Source of the DNA: Clarkia xantiana subsp. parviflora
Taxonomy: Eukaryota > Streptophyta > Magnoliopsida > Myrtales > Onagraceae
Direction of reading: 5' to 3'
DNA length: 64,000 nt
NCBI GenBank assembly: GCA_036873135.1
Contig: JAPTYO010000015.1
Span: 16,967,683-17,031,682 of the forward strand
Notes under the pieces: generated by a model
What the model was told of the DNA's origin: nothing
Databases searched by the model: none
The model's input: only the letters and a program-made list of their open reading frames with translations
Part shown: positions 9,393 to 20,491 of the stretch, one piece after another
Position numbering within the stretch: position 1 is the first letter of the stretch
Layout: every line of letters starts with the position of its first letter
Program-made: the position numbers and the translations under genes

Positions 9393-12134
9393 ATGTCTGG
9401 TAAGGATTTCTTCCTCATTGCTCCTATATCTTTTCCTTCATTTTTGCCTAGTTTGTTCGTAATTTCCCGAAAAACCCAATGTGCCTTTCCTTGCCATGGC
9501 TGATTTCAGACAGTGGATCTAGTTCCGAGGGGAGAAAGCCCTTCAACTTCGACTATGCTCTCAACGAGATTTCCAGCACTGCGTACGATGCAGCTCTCCG
9601 GGAGGGATGCATCACCTCTACCTGGGAACCTCGTTTCCCGTATCCTTGGCCACGCCTCCCGGGTAACCTTGAGGTTACTCGTCCCCAGAAAGGGGAGGTA
9701 TTTGTCTCTACGGGGCAAATATCGGCGGGGATTAGATTCCCCTTCTGTGGCAACCTGGTTGAGATGTGCCAGCACTACAAGACGCATCCAACCGTTTTCT
9801 CTCCTCATGCCATCCGCCTATGGAACGCCTTCCAAGTGCTCTGCTTTCGACAGAAGTGGGTTTACAGCCTCAAGCTCTTCAGAACCTTCTACGGGATGAA
9901 GTGCAACGAGGCGGGGGTCTGTGCCTTCTACCCCCGTATGCCGAAGTGGAACAAGACGCAACTCGGGTTGTGCAACTGGACCAATGACACCTGGAAGGTG
10001 GTCAAGGGTCGGGGACTCCTGGTCGACACGGGGTCCGATAACAGTGGATGGAAGAGGAGCTACTTCTTCATCCAGAACTCCTCGATCCCGTGGCCCCGAT
10101 GGGAGGTGGAAGCGGACTCTCCTCCCGCTTACCACACCTATTCTGATGAAGACTTCCAGACCCTTCAACTCATCCAGCTCTACCGATGGGGGGAGTCCTA
10201 TACTCCCCTCGACGCCAATTCTCTCGTGGAGCGGGACCTGGTGAATGCCGGGATCCGACTCCTCGACATAGTCTCCGGGGGTCAGCTCTTCGACGGCCCC
10301 TCCAATATGGTTTCTTGGGTAACGTCTCTAACCTCTGGTTTTTACTGTTTGCAGCTAAGAAGGTATCCGTGCTGACCAATCTGATCCTTAAGCAGGGGGA
10401 GACCGATGCTGTCCGCCCTACGCGGAAGAGGAAGTCAGCCAAGAAGGCTGCTGCTCCATCGGGATCTCCTTCCGCGGAGCGGCCAAAGCGGAGCCGTGTG
10501 GAGGTGGACAAGCTCTTCGATGTCCAGACCGCTGAAGAAGGTAAAAAGCTCCGCCTCGCTATTAAATCGTACAGGAAGCTAGTTCCTAAGGAGTTGATTC
10601 CTTCGACCATGGAGGCCCGCATCGCCGATGTCAAACGTGTCCTCCGAGGGGAAACTCCTCGTGTCCTGAAGGCGGGCTACTACAACTACCGCGGGAAGGA
10701 CCAATATGTTTCCCGGCGCATTGTTTGGTGTAAGGGCCCTAACGAACTTCTTGATTATGTTTCTGAAGCCTCCTCTCGTCCTCTAGGTGCAGGTCACTCG
10801 GGGACTCCGTCGGGTGCTGAAGCTTCAGCAGGTGCACCACCTTCAGCAGGGGCGCCTCCTTCTGCAGGGGCACCACTTTTCTCTAGTGGAGAGACCCCGA
10901 CCGGCGAACAATTTCGTCGGGTGGAGAGCCTGGACTCCTCCGAGGAGACTGATGAGGGTGGTTCCCTTCGCAATCGTCGGAGGACGGGACAGTCCCCGCT
11001 GAAACTAACCTCCAAGGGGCTGCCCCCCTCGCCTTTTCACAACAACAGCGACAACCGTCGCCCATCGACGACTTCACTCCTTCTCCAGCTCGGGGTGAGT
11101 CGGAGGCACGCCCCTCCACGACTCGAGTCGGCCCTTCTCCTCTCCCCCTCGACGGGAGTTTTTACAAGGTCCTCGACCCCGCACAGAAGGATGCTCCCTG
11201 GGCCCCGATCCAAACGCTGTAAGGGGTCCAGCTCCGACAAGGGGACACATACCTGGAGCTGGCTGTACACTTGGTAGCAGGCTCAGTCCTGCCTACTATG
11301 AGGTATCCGATCTCCTTGGATCGAGAGGAGATGCGCCGGGATGTACAAGAGATGTGCATGCGTCGGATAGAGGTAAGACTTTCACTTTTCTCTTCTTCAT
11401 CAATAAGACCGGTTGCTCATCTACTAACACTTATTTTCCTTCCTTCACAGGAGATGGGGGACATCAATCGTTTCCTGGGGTACATCTTCGCCTACGAAGA
11501 AGCCCTGGAGCAGGAGCGGGCTAAGGAGGCTCCCGCAGTCATTGCTAAGCTCGAGGAGGATCTCGCGGCCTCCGAGTCTTCGCGGGGAAAACTTGCCAAG
11601 GAGCAGGCCATCCTCGACCGAAAGACTCGGGACCTCCAAGAGAAGGTCCGTGACTTCGAGGGGCTCCTAAAGCGGGAGCGGCAGGAGCGGCGGGTTGCTG
11701 AGGACAAGCTGGTCCTTGAAAAGAAGGCTCTGGAGGAGAAAATCGCGGAGGTTCCTACGCAGCTGGTCGCGGCCAAGACCAAGGGCCGGGAGGATTATCG
11801 GAGGTCCGAAGACTTCCAGGCTGATGCTGTAAAGTTCTGCAGCGCGGAGGTGGAGAACACCCTCTTCAATGCAGTTGAGGAACTCCACCTGGAGTATGGC
11901 GACGCCATTAACTTCGACAAGTCTCCTTCTCTCGCTCCCTTCGCGAAGAAATACTTTGATCTCTCGGAGGAGAGTGATGAGGGGAGCACTCCCGCGATTG
12001 TTGAGAACACAGCGGAGCCTCCAAGTGCTGACGCCCCGATAATCGACCCTCCAGCGGCTGAACCTGTGGAGCCTTCTGCCACAGACCTTGTGGACCCTGC
12101 TCCCGTTGATGCCGCCGACAAGGACCAAGCCTAA
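9393..12134 (+). pseudogene. Antisense four-exon gene of the Tat element (gypsy-type transposon domain, coiled coil)
   Basis: This gene lies between pol and the 3' LTR of INNER, on the opposite strand. Exons: 9393-9399, 9510-10280, 10355-11372, 11451-12134. Introns of 110, 74 and 78 bp all have GT-AG ends, and the reading phase is kept across each junction. Exon 1 encodes only MSD (last codon split) and joins SGSSSEGRKPFNF. Exon 2 resembles the 'putative gypsy-type transposon' domain (Transposase_28-like; WNAFQVLCFRQKW region). Exon 3 holds a basic stretch (TRKRKSAKKAA), an AGAPPS repeat, and YPISLDREEMRRDVQEM. Exon 4 is a long coiled coil (YEEALEQERAKEAPAV to about 11800) with an acidic P/A-rich tail. 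A frameshift between about 10956 and 10990 and a TAA at 11220-11222 break this copy. The function is unknown. Similar antisense ORFs are reported in Tat elements such as Grande. Confidence 0.78.
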
Positions 12135-12239
12135 TTGCTTATCTTTAGAGTCCTTGTATTTTCCTCATTTTTGTAATCCTCGGGCCTTTGAGCCCTCATG
12201 AATATCAGACTTTCTTAGTTCCGATTTTTCCATTGCACT

Positions 12240-12826
12240 TCTCAAAGCGACTTCACTTACTTAAGGCGAAACCTCGACACTTAAGATATTTTCACACATC
12301 ACTTAAGAAGATTTAACAACGTGCACCACTTAAGGTGACTTAATATCACGCACCACTTAAGGCGACTTTCCAACACTTAGAATAAATCTAAGAATCATGC
12401 ATCACTTAAGACGACTTAACCTCGTGCATCACTTAAGACGACTTAACAAATAAATCTAAGAATCATGCATCACTTAAGACGACTTAACCTCGTGCATCAC
12501 TTAAGACGACTTTTCTCGTGCACCACTTAAGGCGGCTTTTCTCGTGCACCACTTAAGGCGGCTTTTCTCGTGCACCACTTAAGGCGGCTTTTCTCGTGCA
12601 CCACTTAAGGCGACTTTTAAACAACACTTAGAATAAATCTAAGAATAATCTGATCGGAAGCAACCTCTTTATTCATTGATGGCACAAAACTCGCTTACAT
12701 CGAATCAAACGACAAATATCTTACACCACTTAAGGCGATTTTACATCGGGCACTACTTAAGGCGACTTTTCATCGGACACCACTTAAGGCGACTTTTCAT
12801 CGGGCACCACTTAAGGCGACTTTTCA
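12240..12826. repeat. Short tandem-repeat spacer between convergent genes
   Basis: Dozens of copies of a cacttaag(g/a)cg(a/g)c core occur with variable spacing. Exact 26-bp periods appear at 12515, 12541, 12567 and 12593 (ctcgtgcaccacttaaggcg). The block lies just beyond the stop of the plus-strand gene and just beyond the stop of minus-strand pol, so it fills the gap where two convergent transcripts end. Confidence 0.85.
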
Positions 12827-14221
12827 TCAAGCATAACATTTCTTCAAGTGTTCGCCACTGAAAGAATGCTTCAATACTCTGCCATCGAGGTCTTCCAACT
12901 TGTACGCATTCGGAGCCTGCATCCCCACGACCTTGTAAGGTCCTTCCCATTTTGGTGACATCTTGTTGATTCGATCCAAAAGGGTAAACTCGTTGCGACG
13001 CCAAACCAGCTCCCCGACGAAGAATTGTCGGGACTTAACTCGCCGATTGTAATACCTGGCCGTCGCCAAACGCATTCGAGCCTGGACTTCATCGGCTTCC
13101 CGCCTCTTCTCTTCGAGCAAGTCCAAATTCAGACGTCTCATCTCATCGTTCGTCAAAGGCTCGTAATATCTCATCCGATGGGACGCCACAGCTACCTCCA
13201 CGGGAGCAACAACCTCCGTGCCATAAACAAGGCCAAACAGAGTCTCCCCGGTCGATCGTTTGGATGTCGTTCTAACAGCCCAAAGCACGTTTTCTAGCTC
13301 GTTCAGCCATTTGCCCTTCAAGGCATAGACCCTTTTCTTCAGGCCATCCATCACAATTTTGTTGGCTGATTCCACCTGGCCATTAGTCTGAGCATGGTGG
13401 ACAGAGGCTGTCCGATGCTCGATATTCAACTCCTCCAGATACTCCTTCACTTGAGCCCCATTAAACGGTGGACCATTGTCGCTGATCACCACCTTAGGAA
13501 TCCCGTATCTGGATACAATATGAGTTTGGAGAAACTTGACGATCTGGTTCCCCGTCGTCTTGGCCAACGCCTTTGCTTCTATCCATTTCGAAAAATAATC
13601 GATAGCCACAAGCAAATACTTACACTGACCATGTGCCTGCGGGAGAGGTCCCACCAAGTTGATGCCCCACTGCGCGAAGGGCCAAGCACTCTTGATGGAC
13701 GTCAGATTAGCAGCCGGAGCCACGATATTCGGGGCGTACCTCTGGCACGCGTCACAGGATCGGACCAACGCCGTCGCCTCCTTGCTCATCGTAGGCCAAT
13801 AATAGCCCAGATTCAATGCTTTCCTCATAATGGATCGGGCCCCTTCGTGACAAGCCGCAACCCCTTCGTGCACCTCCTTCAGGATTCGACTTGTATCGGG
13901 CTCAGCCACACACTTCAGGTATGGAGTCGTGAACCAGCCCTTCTTGTATAGCTGATTGTCCAGCATCACGTAGTTAACCGCGATCCGACGTATCCTGTCA
14001 GCTACCACTTCATTATCGGGGACTGCCCCCGTAGTCAGGTACGCGACTATCGGGGTCATCCAAGTGGGCTCCTCCTCCGATCCTGCTTCAATAGCACACA
14101 CCTGCGTCGGGTCGGTGTCGACAAGATCACCTTCTCCAAGAAGTGCACCTTCCGATTTTCCTCTAGGGGTGCCTGCGGGAGAGGTCCCACCAAGTCGATG
14201 CCCCACTGCGCGAAGGGCCAA
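12827..14221 (-). pseudogene. INNER integrase (third HHCC copy, catalytic core, C-terminal domain)
   Basis: The zinc-binding HHCC module (HEGVAACHEGARS...CDACQRY) is followed by the catalytic core and a C-terminal GPY-type region (SPKWEGPYKV), ending HLKKCYA at 12827. The core keeps the second Asp (VISDNGPPF) and the Glu (GQVESANK). The first Asp has become Asn: the frame reads WGINLVGPL here, while the two tandem copies upstream read WGIDLVGPL. This copy is the only one joined to the core, so the DDE triad is lost. A 1-nt deletion near 14118 also takes this segment out of the upstream reading frame. In an intact element it would be part of the Pol polyprotein and insert cDNA into chromosomes. 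Confidence 0.9.
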
Positions 14222-15236
14222 GCACTCTTGATGGACGTCAGATTAGCAGCCGGAGCCACGATATTCGGGGCGTACCTCTGGCACGCGTCACAGGATCGGA
14301 CCAACGTCGTCGCCTCCTTGCTCATCGTAGGCCAATAATAGCCCAGATTCAATACTTTCCTCATAATGGATCGGGCCCCTTCATGACAAGCCGCAACCCC
14401 TTCGTGCACCTCCTTCAGGATTCGACTTGTATCGGGCTCAGCCACACACTTCAGGTATGGAGTCGTGAACCAGCCCTTCTTGTATAGCTGATTGTCCAGC
14501 ATCACGTAGTTAACCGCAATCCGACGTATCCCGTCAGCTACCACTTCATTATCGGGGACTGCCCCCGTAGTCAGGTACGCGACTATCGGGGTCATCCAAG
14601 TGGGCTCCTCCTCCGATCCTGCTTCAATAGCACACACCTGCGTCGGGTCGGTGGTCGACAAGATCACCTTCTCCAAGAAGTGCACCTCTCAATTTTCCTC
14701 TAGGGGTGCCTGTGGGAGAGGTCCCACCAAGTCGATGCCCCACTGCGCGAAGGGCCAAGCACTCTTGATGGACGTCAGATTAGCAGCCGGAGCCACGATA
14801 TTCAGGGCGTACCTCTGGCACGCGTCACAAGATCGGACCAACGCCGTCGCTTCCTTGCTCATCGTAGGCCAATAATAGCCCGGATTCAATACTTTCCTCA
14901 TAATTGATCGGGCCCCTTCGTGACAAGCCGCAACCCCTTCGTGCACCTCCTTCAGGATTCGACTTGTATCGGGCTCAGCCACACACTTCAGGTATGGAGT
15001 CGTGAACCAGCCCTTCTTGTATAGTTGATTGTCCAGCATCACGTAGTTAACCGCGATCCGACGTATCCTGTCAGCTACCACTTCATTATCGGGGACTGCC
15101 CCCGTAGTCAGGTACGCGACTATCGGGGTCATCCAAGTGGGCTCTTCCTCCGATCCTGCTTCAATAGCACACACCTGCGTCGGGTCGGTGGTCGACAAGA
15201 TCACCTTCTCCAAGAAGTGCACCTTCCGATTTTCCT
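13640..15236 (-). repeat. 537-bp tandem triplication within pol
   Basis: Three head-to-tail copies begin (minus sense) at 15236, 14699 and 14162. The spacing is exactly 537 bp, which is 179 codons. Each copy encodes the segment from VHFLEKVILSTTDPTQ through the HHCC zinc module to DLVGPLPQA. The junctions read GPLPQA/PLEEN, so the end of one unit is fused in frame to the start of the next. A TGA created at the middle junction (14686-14688) and a 1-nt deletion near 14118 have since broken the frame. Few differences separate the units, so the triplication is recent. Confidence 0.93.
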
Positions 15237-16269
15237 CTAGGGGTGCTCCCAAGGCAAATTTGCTCAAGGCATCCGCTTCCACGTTCTCTTCCCTCGGGAT
15301 CGCCTCAATATCGAAGCTTTTGAAGCTCTCCTTCAAGATTTGCACCTCACGAAGATACTTCCTCATCATCGGGCTCTTCGCCTCGTATCGCCCTTGGACT
15401 TGATTCACGATCAGGCCTGCGTCGCACTTCACTCTCAAGTGAGCAACTCCCGTACCTTTGGCAATTTTTAGGCCCGTGATAAGAGCCTCAAACTCAGCTT
15501 CGTTGTTCGTGGCCCTAAACGTTAAGGCCAAAGCATATCGAAGCGGCTCACCTCCGCCAGGTGGCATCAACACAAAGCCTGCTCCTGATCCGTCTGAACT
15601 CGAGGAGCCATCCGTGTACATCTCCCAAGTATTTTCCTCGTTTGGCTGCTCTGATTGCTCTGCCATCTCTGGTTGTTCTGCTATCGGGACCTCCGTGGTT
15701 GCCCCCTCTACAGGGCCCGCATCTTCTAGATCGGGGGCTGTAGATTTTGCTATGAAATCCGCCAACGCCTTGCCCTTAATAGCCGTCCTCGGAGCAAAGT
15801 GTATGCGAAACTCACTGAGCTCGACTGCCCATTTCACTAATCTCCCCGACGCATCAGGTCGGTTCAAAAAATCCTTCAAAGGCTGATTCGTCAGCACAGT
15901 AATCTCATGCGCATGGAAATAAGGCCTCAACTTCCGAGCAGTAATAATCAACGCAAAGAGATACTTCTCGACGGCGGGATAATTCATTTCAGACTTGGCA
16001 AATGCCTTGCTTACATAATAGACGGGGACTTGATTACCCTCGACAACCTTCACTAACACAGAGCTAATGGCAAATTCAGAGACAGCCAAGTATAGATAGA
16101 GTGGCTCGCCTGGGACCGGTTTCGCCAACGGCGGGAGGGTGCGAAGGTGCTGCTTGAGTGCCTGGAACGCCTCTTCACACTTGGCAGTCCACTCAAACTT
16201 CTTGTTGGCCCTCAAAAATTCAAAAAACGACATGGATCGGTCACTCGCCTTAGACAGGAAGCGATTCAT
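14689..16269 (-). pseudogene. INNER RNase H, archaeal-type RNase H and start of integrase
   Basis: One open frame of 526 codons. Residues about 1-170 are the RT connection/RNase H of Ty3/gypsy (FEWTAKCEEAFQALK, PVYYVSKAFAKSEMNYPAVEK). Residues about 210-340 form a second, archaeal-type RNase H with the DEDD pattern visible: MYTDGSSS, NNEAEFEAL, VKCDAGL and EADALSKFA. The rest is the first copy of the tandem HHCC unit, ending at the TGA at 14686-14688. The double RNase H is diagnostic of the Tat lineage. Between the RT frame and this one about 30 bases are missing and the frame is shifted near 16266-16290. Confidence 0.92.
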
Positions 16270-16808
16270 TGCACCTCCCGATGACTTATCGGAGACTGCA
16301 TCTCCTCGATCGCCCTCAGCTTCTCGGGGTTCACCTCAATTCCTCTTTGACTCACCATAAAGCCCAGAAACTTCCCCGAGTGGACTCCGAAGGCGCACTT
16401 GGTCGGGTTCAAGCGAACCTGATGAAGCCTCATCCGCTCAAACGCCGTGGCTAGGTTGTGCACATGATCCTCAGCTTGTCGGGACTTCACCAGCATATCG
16501 TCCACGTAAGCCTCCATGGTTTTCCCCAGCATATCTCCAAACAGCTTGTTCACCATCCGCTGATAGGTTGCCCCGGCATTGATCAGTCCGAAAGGCATGA
16601 CATCGTAATGATAGATGTCACTGTCAGCATAAAATGCTGTGTGAGGGGCATCCTCCTTAGCCATCTTGATCTGATTATAGCCCGAATACGCATCCATGAA
16701 GCTCAACAACTCATGTCCCGACGTGGCATCCACCAACTGGTCGATTCTCGGGAGCGGGTAACAGTCCTTCGGGCAAGCCTTATTTAGGTCGCGGAAATCA
16801 ACACACAT
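16266..16808 (-). pseudogene. INNER reverse transcriptase
   Basis: The frame runs from MCVDFRDLNKACPKD, through the conserved SFMDAYSGYNQI and YDVMPFGLINAGATYQ, to the active-site box YVDD (residues 101-104, about 16508-16497) and FLGFMVSQRGIEVNPEK. All catalytic Asp residues are present, so the domain is structurally intact. It is separated from the upstream protease frame by a 1-nt frameshift near 16810-16830, where the protease frame reads VLVKGSGGC instead of a K-W-R-M-C continuation. Confidence 0.93.
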
Positions 16809-18073
16809 CCGCCACTTCCCTTCACCAGCACCGGGTTAGCGACCCAAGTCTGGAATCGGAGCTCCTTGATAAACCCAGCATCGAGCAGCCTGCCCACCTC
16901 CTGCTGGATCGTGATCCTTCTTTCCGCGCCCATCGGACGCCTCTTCTGCGCGATAGGCTTGATTGCGGGATCAATCTTCAACTCGTGCACAATCACGTCG
17001 GGGCTGATTCCTAGCATGTCACTCGGGGACCAGGCAAACAGCTCCTTGAACTCTTTCAGCAGCTCAATCAATTCTCGGGCCCTCTCGTCAGACAGGGCGG
17101 ACCCGATTCTCACCATTCTCTGAGGTCCGTCAATCTCGACCTCCTTCAAATCCTCCATGGGGGCGGGACGCCCAAACTCCTCTCTCGGATCGGTATCGGT
17201 CTGGAGGATAGCCATGGCCTCCCGTCTCTTTCGTCGGGTAGCATTAACATAGCACTTCCTGGAAGCCACCTGGTCGCCCCTGACCTCCCCGACTCCGTGG
17301 TCAGTTGGGAACTTCATCTTCTGGTGCACAGTCGAGGCAACTGCCATCAGAGGGTTGATGGTGGTTCTCCCGATAATCTCGTTGTACGTCCCCGCAGACT
17401 CAACCACCACAAAGCCCACATTTCTCCTCTCCGCCTTCCACCCGCTACCAAACTCCACTGGTAAGGTGATCATTCCCAGCGGATAGGAGGTAATACCAGA
17501 GAACCCGACCATCGGGAAGTTCACCTCCTTGAGATCCTTCTTCGTCTTCCCCATGGCTTCTAGTGCATCCATAAATAGAATATCGGAGGAGCTCCCTCCG
17601 TCGATCAAAATCCGCTTCATCTCGTACCCATCCACGTCAAGGGTCACGACCAGAGCGTCATCATGTGGAGTCTCCACTCCTATCAGGTCCTCCGCGGAAA
17701 AGGAAATCACCATCTCTTCCTTCGCGGTCCAGGATCGGGACCTCTTGCCCAGTACCACAGCAGCAGAAATCCTAGAGGCATAAACCTCCTGAGAGGCCGA
17801 GGTATCACCTCCCACAGCAAATCCTCCGTGAATCACATTGATAGTACCCCGCTTCTCCTTACGGGCACCAAAAGACTCCGGCTCAGACCTCTTCTTCTTT
17901 GGGGACCGATCGTGGGATCGAGAACGGGATCGACACCGCTTCTCCTCGACAAACTCCTTAAGCTTCCCCTTCTGGATCAGCTTTTCGATCTCCTTCTTCA
18001 GCTCCCGACAATGATTAGTGTCGTGACCATTTGCGCGGTAAAATCGACAGTAACGATCGGTGCGGGATCCCAA
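16784..18073 (-). pseudogene. INNER zinc knuckle, aspartic protease and RT N-terminus
   Basis: Residues 9-22 hold the gag zinc knuckle in the form C-x2-Y-x4-H-x4-C (CRFYRANGHDTNHC). The second metal ligand is Tyr instead of Cys or His. An Arg/Ser-rich linker follows, then the retropepsin active site LIDGGSSSDIL (Asp 158, about 17602). The end is the start of RT (FKELFAWSPSDMLGI, HELKIDPAIKPIAQKRRPM, WVANPVLVK). The frame begins after a G-run (18093-18099) that causes a 1-nt shift relative to upstream gag. Confidence 0.9.
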
Positions 18074-20455
18074 AAATTCTCCTTCCTTCTTCGGGGGGGT
18101 ACCTGGAGATACCCTGTCGCTCCATGACCGTTAACACCTCCGCCATAGAGCTGTTGAGAGGAATGGTATGATCCTCCCGCTTGTCCTTCCTCGAAGAACG
18201 CCTATCATCCCTTCGATCAGAGCGGCCTCGACTCCGACTGCTCTCGGATTTATGGGTTAAGAACCTATGAAAGGTCTGAACTATCACCCATGTTAACGGG
18301 AGAGGTCTGAAATTTAAAAAGTTAATAACAGAGGTCTGAAATTTCAATTTTGTTGATTTGAGGTTTTCCGTCCATTTTTAGGGTTAAATTTAACAGAATT
18401 GTGTGAAATGACATTTTTGACCCTTTAATATTTTGTTTTATTTAATATCTTATTTAAGGAAATGTGAAATGACAATTTTACCCCTAAAGTCAAATTAAAA
18501 CCACACAACTCCGGCCACCACCACCCGACCCCGGCCACCACCACCCGACTCCGGCGACCACCACCTCGACTCCGACGACCACCACCTCGGCTCCGGCGAC
18601 CCGACTCCGGCCACCACCTCGGAAAAAAAGCTCCGATCGGGGCCAAAAAGCTCCGATCGGGGCCAAAAAAGCTCCGATCGGAGCCAAAACAGCTCCGATC
18701 GGGGCCAAAAAAGCTCTGATCGGAGCCAAAACAGCTCCGATCGGAGCCAAAACAGCTCTGATCGGAGCTTTTTTGGCCCCGATCGGAGTCCAATCGGGGC
18801 CGGTGGCTCCGATCGGAGCTCAATCGGGGCCGGTGGCTCCGATCGGAGCCCAATCGGGGCCGGTGGCTCCGATTTTGGCCCAATCGGAGCCTTGGTGGTG
18901 GTCGCCGGAGTACGGTGGTGGTCGCCGGAGTACGGTGGTGGTCGCCGGAGTACGATTGGTGGTCGCCGGAGTACGATTGGTGGTCGCCGGAGTACCGTGG
19001 TGGCTTCAAGGGCATTTTGGTCTTTTCACTCCATGCATGTGAGGGGCACACTTGATAGAAGGGCATTTTTGGAATTTTATTTTATTTCCGGTCACATGCT
19101 TGGCATGTGACCAACTTCCGTTAGTTTTAACGGAAAAAACTAACGGAGACCGCTGTTATCAACAAAACAGAAATTTCAGACCTCTGTTATTAACTTTTTA
19201 AATTCAGACCTCTCCCGTTAACATGGGTGATAGTTCAGACCTTTCATAGGTTCTTAACCCCGGATTTATCCTTCGACTTACGATCGTCCAAGGGTTTGGA
19301 CGACTGCTTTCCCTTATTTGACTTCGGGGGCTCAAGTTCTCCAGCAGCTATTTTCGACTCCTGGACGTCGATTTGCCGCTTCACCCTTTTCTGCAATGGC
19401 TCCATATTCCATACAGGCTTCTCAGCCACACTGTGCATCAAGTCGGAACCATAGGGGGCTGTTAGGTTCCGAATGAAGGTACGGATGGTCTCACCCTTCG
19501 AAATCTCCTCGTCAATCTCCGCCACGCTTGCAGTGTATCACTGGTAATAGTGTGCCAGCGACTCATCGGGCCTTTGCACCACCTGGGTCAGGGACCTTAC
19601 ACTCTTCAACAGACGTCGACGACCCTGGTACTGCTGAATAAAGAGATCGTGCATATCAGCCCAGCAAGTGATGGGGGCAGACTGAAGAACCAGGTCAGGG
19701 CTCTCTCACCAAGTGTGTTCGGGAATAATGTACACACGATATCCTCATTCGGGGCTCTGCCCAAACACGCCATGAGGTGCTTCTGGACATGACGAACCGG
19801 ATCTCCCTCGCCATCATACTCCTTAATCGTGGGAATACCCAGCCCTGGTGGGGCGAGGGTGTCTATTAGTCGGGGAACAAAGGGATGGGAGGATCGATCC
19901 CTCAGTTCCGACAGTAGCGACTTCTGCTCTCCCATGCAGATGTTCACGATCTTCACCACCTGATCGGGGGTGATGGGACCATTGAGGGGGAATGGTCCTG
20001 TGCTGCACTGGTCCTGGTTCATCGACCACAAATCGCTCTGTTTGAGTGGGCTCCTTACCCCTGTCCTGGCTCCGGGGTTGGGCCTCCTGCACGTTCCGAA
20101 CCTCTGCCGGTGGGGGCACTTCCTCCCTTGGTGGGGGCACCTCCTCTTGCCTCCTTGCAGCCTCTCTTCGATCTAAAAGAGCCTCTACGGCTGCCAGTAA
20201 CAGCGGCATGGCATCCGCCACAACCTTCGTCAGGTCCGCATTTGGAGGAGCCTCCTGCTCCCTATTCTCCTGGTGCTGAGCAGCATCTTCTGGGACTTCG
20301 TTGTGCCCCCCTGTCCGGGAGACCTCAGCGGGGAGATTCTGGTCCTCAGCATGCTCCGGTGGTGAATTCAGAGTCGTCCCAGCAGGATGACGGGAACCAC
20401 CAGATTGTCCTTGTCTTCTTTGCTTGCCAGCCGCCATTGAACGAGTAGAAGGCAT
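18074..20455 (-). pseudogene. INNER gag, disrupted by a Mutator-like insertion
   Basis: The frame starts at MPSTRSMAAGKQRRQ (20455), shortly after the primer-binding site. The capsid region is recognisable as IPTIKEYDGEGDP, HLMACLGRAPN, CTLFPNTLGERALTWF, then WADMHDLFIQQYQGRRR and DESLAHYYQ. Lesions: a frameshift near 20000, another near 19676, a TGA at 19538-19540 directly after AHYYQ, the 1007-bp insertion at 18254-19260, and a homopolymer frameshift at 18093-18099. The downstream remnant reads SESSRSRGRSDRRDD and SSMAEVLTVMERQG before the zinc knuckle. Confidence 0.88.
18254..19260. mobile_element. Mutator-like foldback element inside INNER gag
   Basis: The ends are GGGTTAAGAACC and its inverse, flanked by a perfect 9-bp TSD cggatttat (18245-18253 and 19261-19269). 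The inverted repeats extend for hundreds of bases (aggtctgaactatcaccc, aagttaataacagaggtctg). The middle is GC-rich: alternating gctccgatcgggg words flanked by ccggcgaccaccacc on one side and ggtggtcgccggagtac on the other. The 9-bp TSD and long TIRs place it with Mutator-like elements. There is no transposase, so it is non-autonomous. The long frames on both strands are by-products of the repeats. Confidence 0.92.
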
Positions 20456-20469
20456 ATCAGCTTTTTGTC

Positions 20470-20490
20470 ACGTTCCCACAGACGGCGCCA
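20470..20490 (-). other. INNER primer-binding site
   Basis: Immediately inside the right LTR the minus strand reads TGGCGCCGTCTGTGGGAACG. The first nine bases match the 3' end of plant tRNA-Asp, the usual primer of Athila/Tat elements as I recall it. The rest does not match well, so the exact tRNA is uncertain. Its position fixes the right LTR as the 5' LTR. Confidence 0.75.
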
Positions 20491-20491
20491 A

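Noticed and set aside
8754..9503. 249-codon plus-strand frame overlapping the LTR end and the antisense gene leader
   Set aside because: It crosses the LTR boundary, the polypurine tract, the TATA box and the first intron. The spliced model starting at 9393 explains the downstream coding sequence better.
18425..19066. Long open frames on both strands (up to 213 codons) with repeated YSGDHQS / APIGA motifs
   Set aside because: They arise from GC-rich palindromic repeats of a Mutator-like foldback element. Both strands are open, there is no protein family, and composition follows the repeat.
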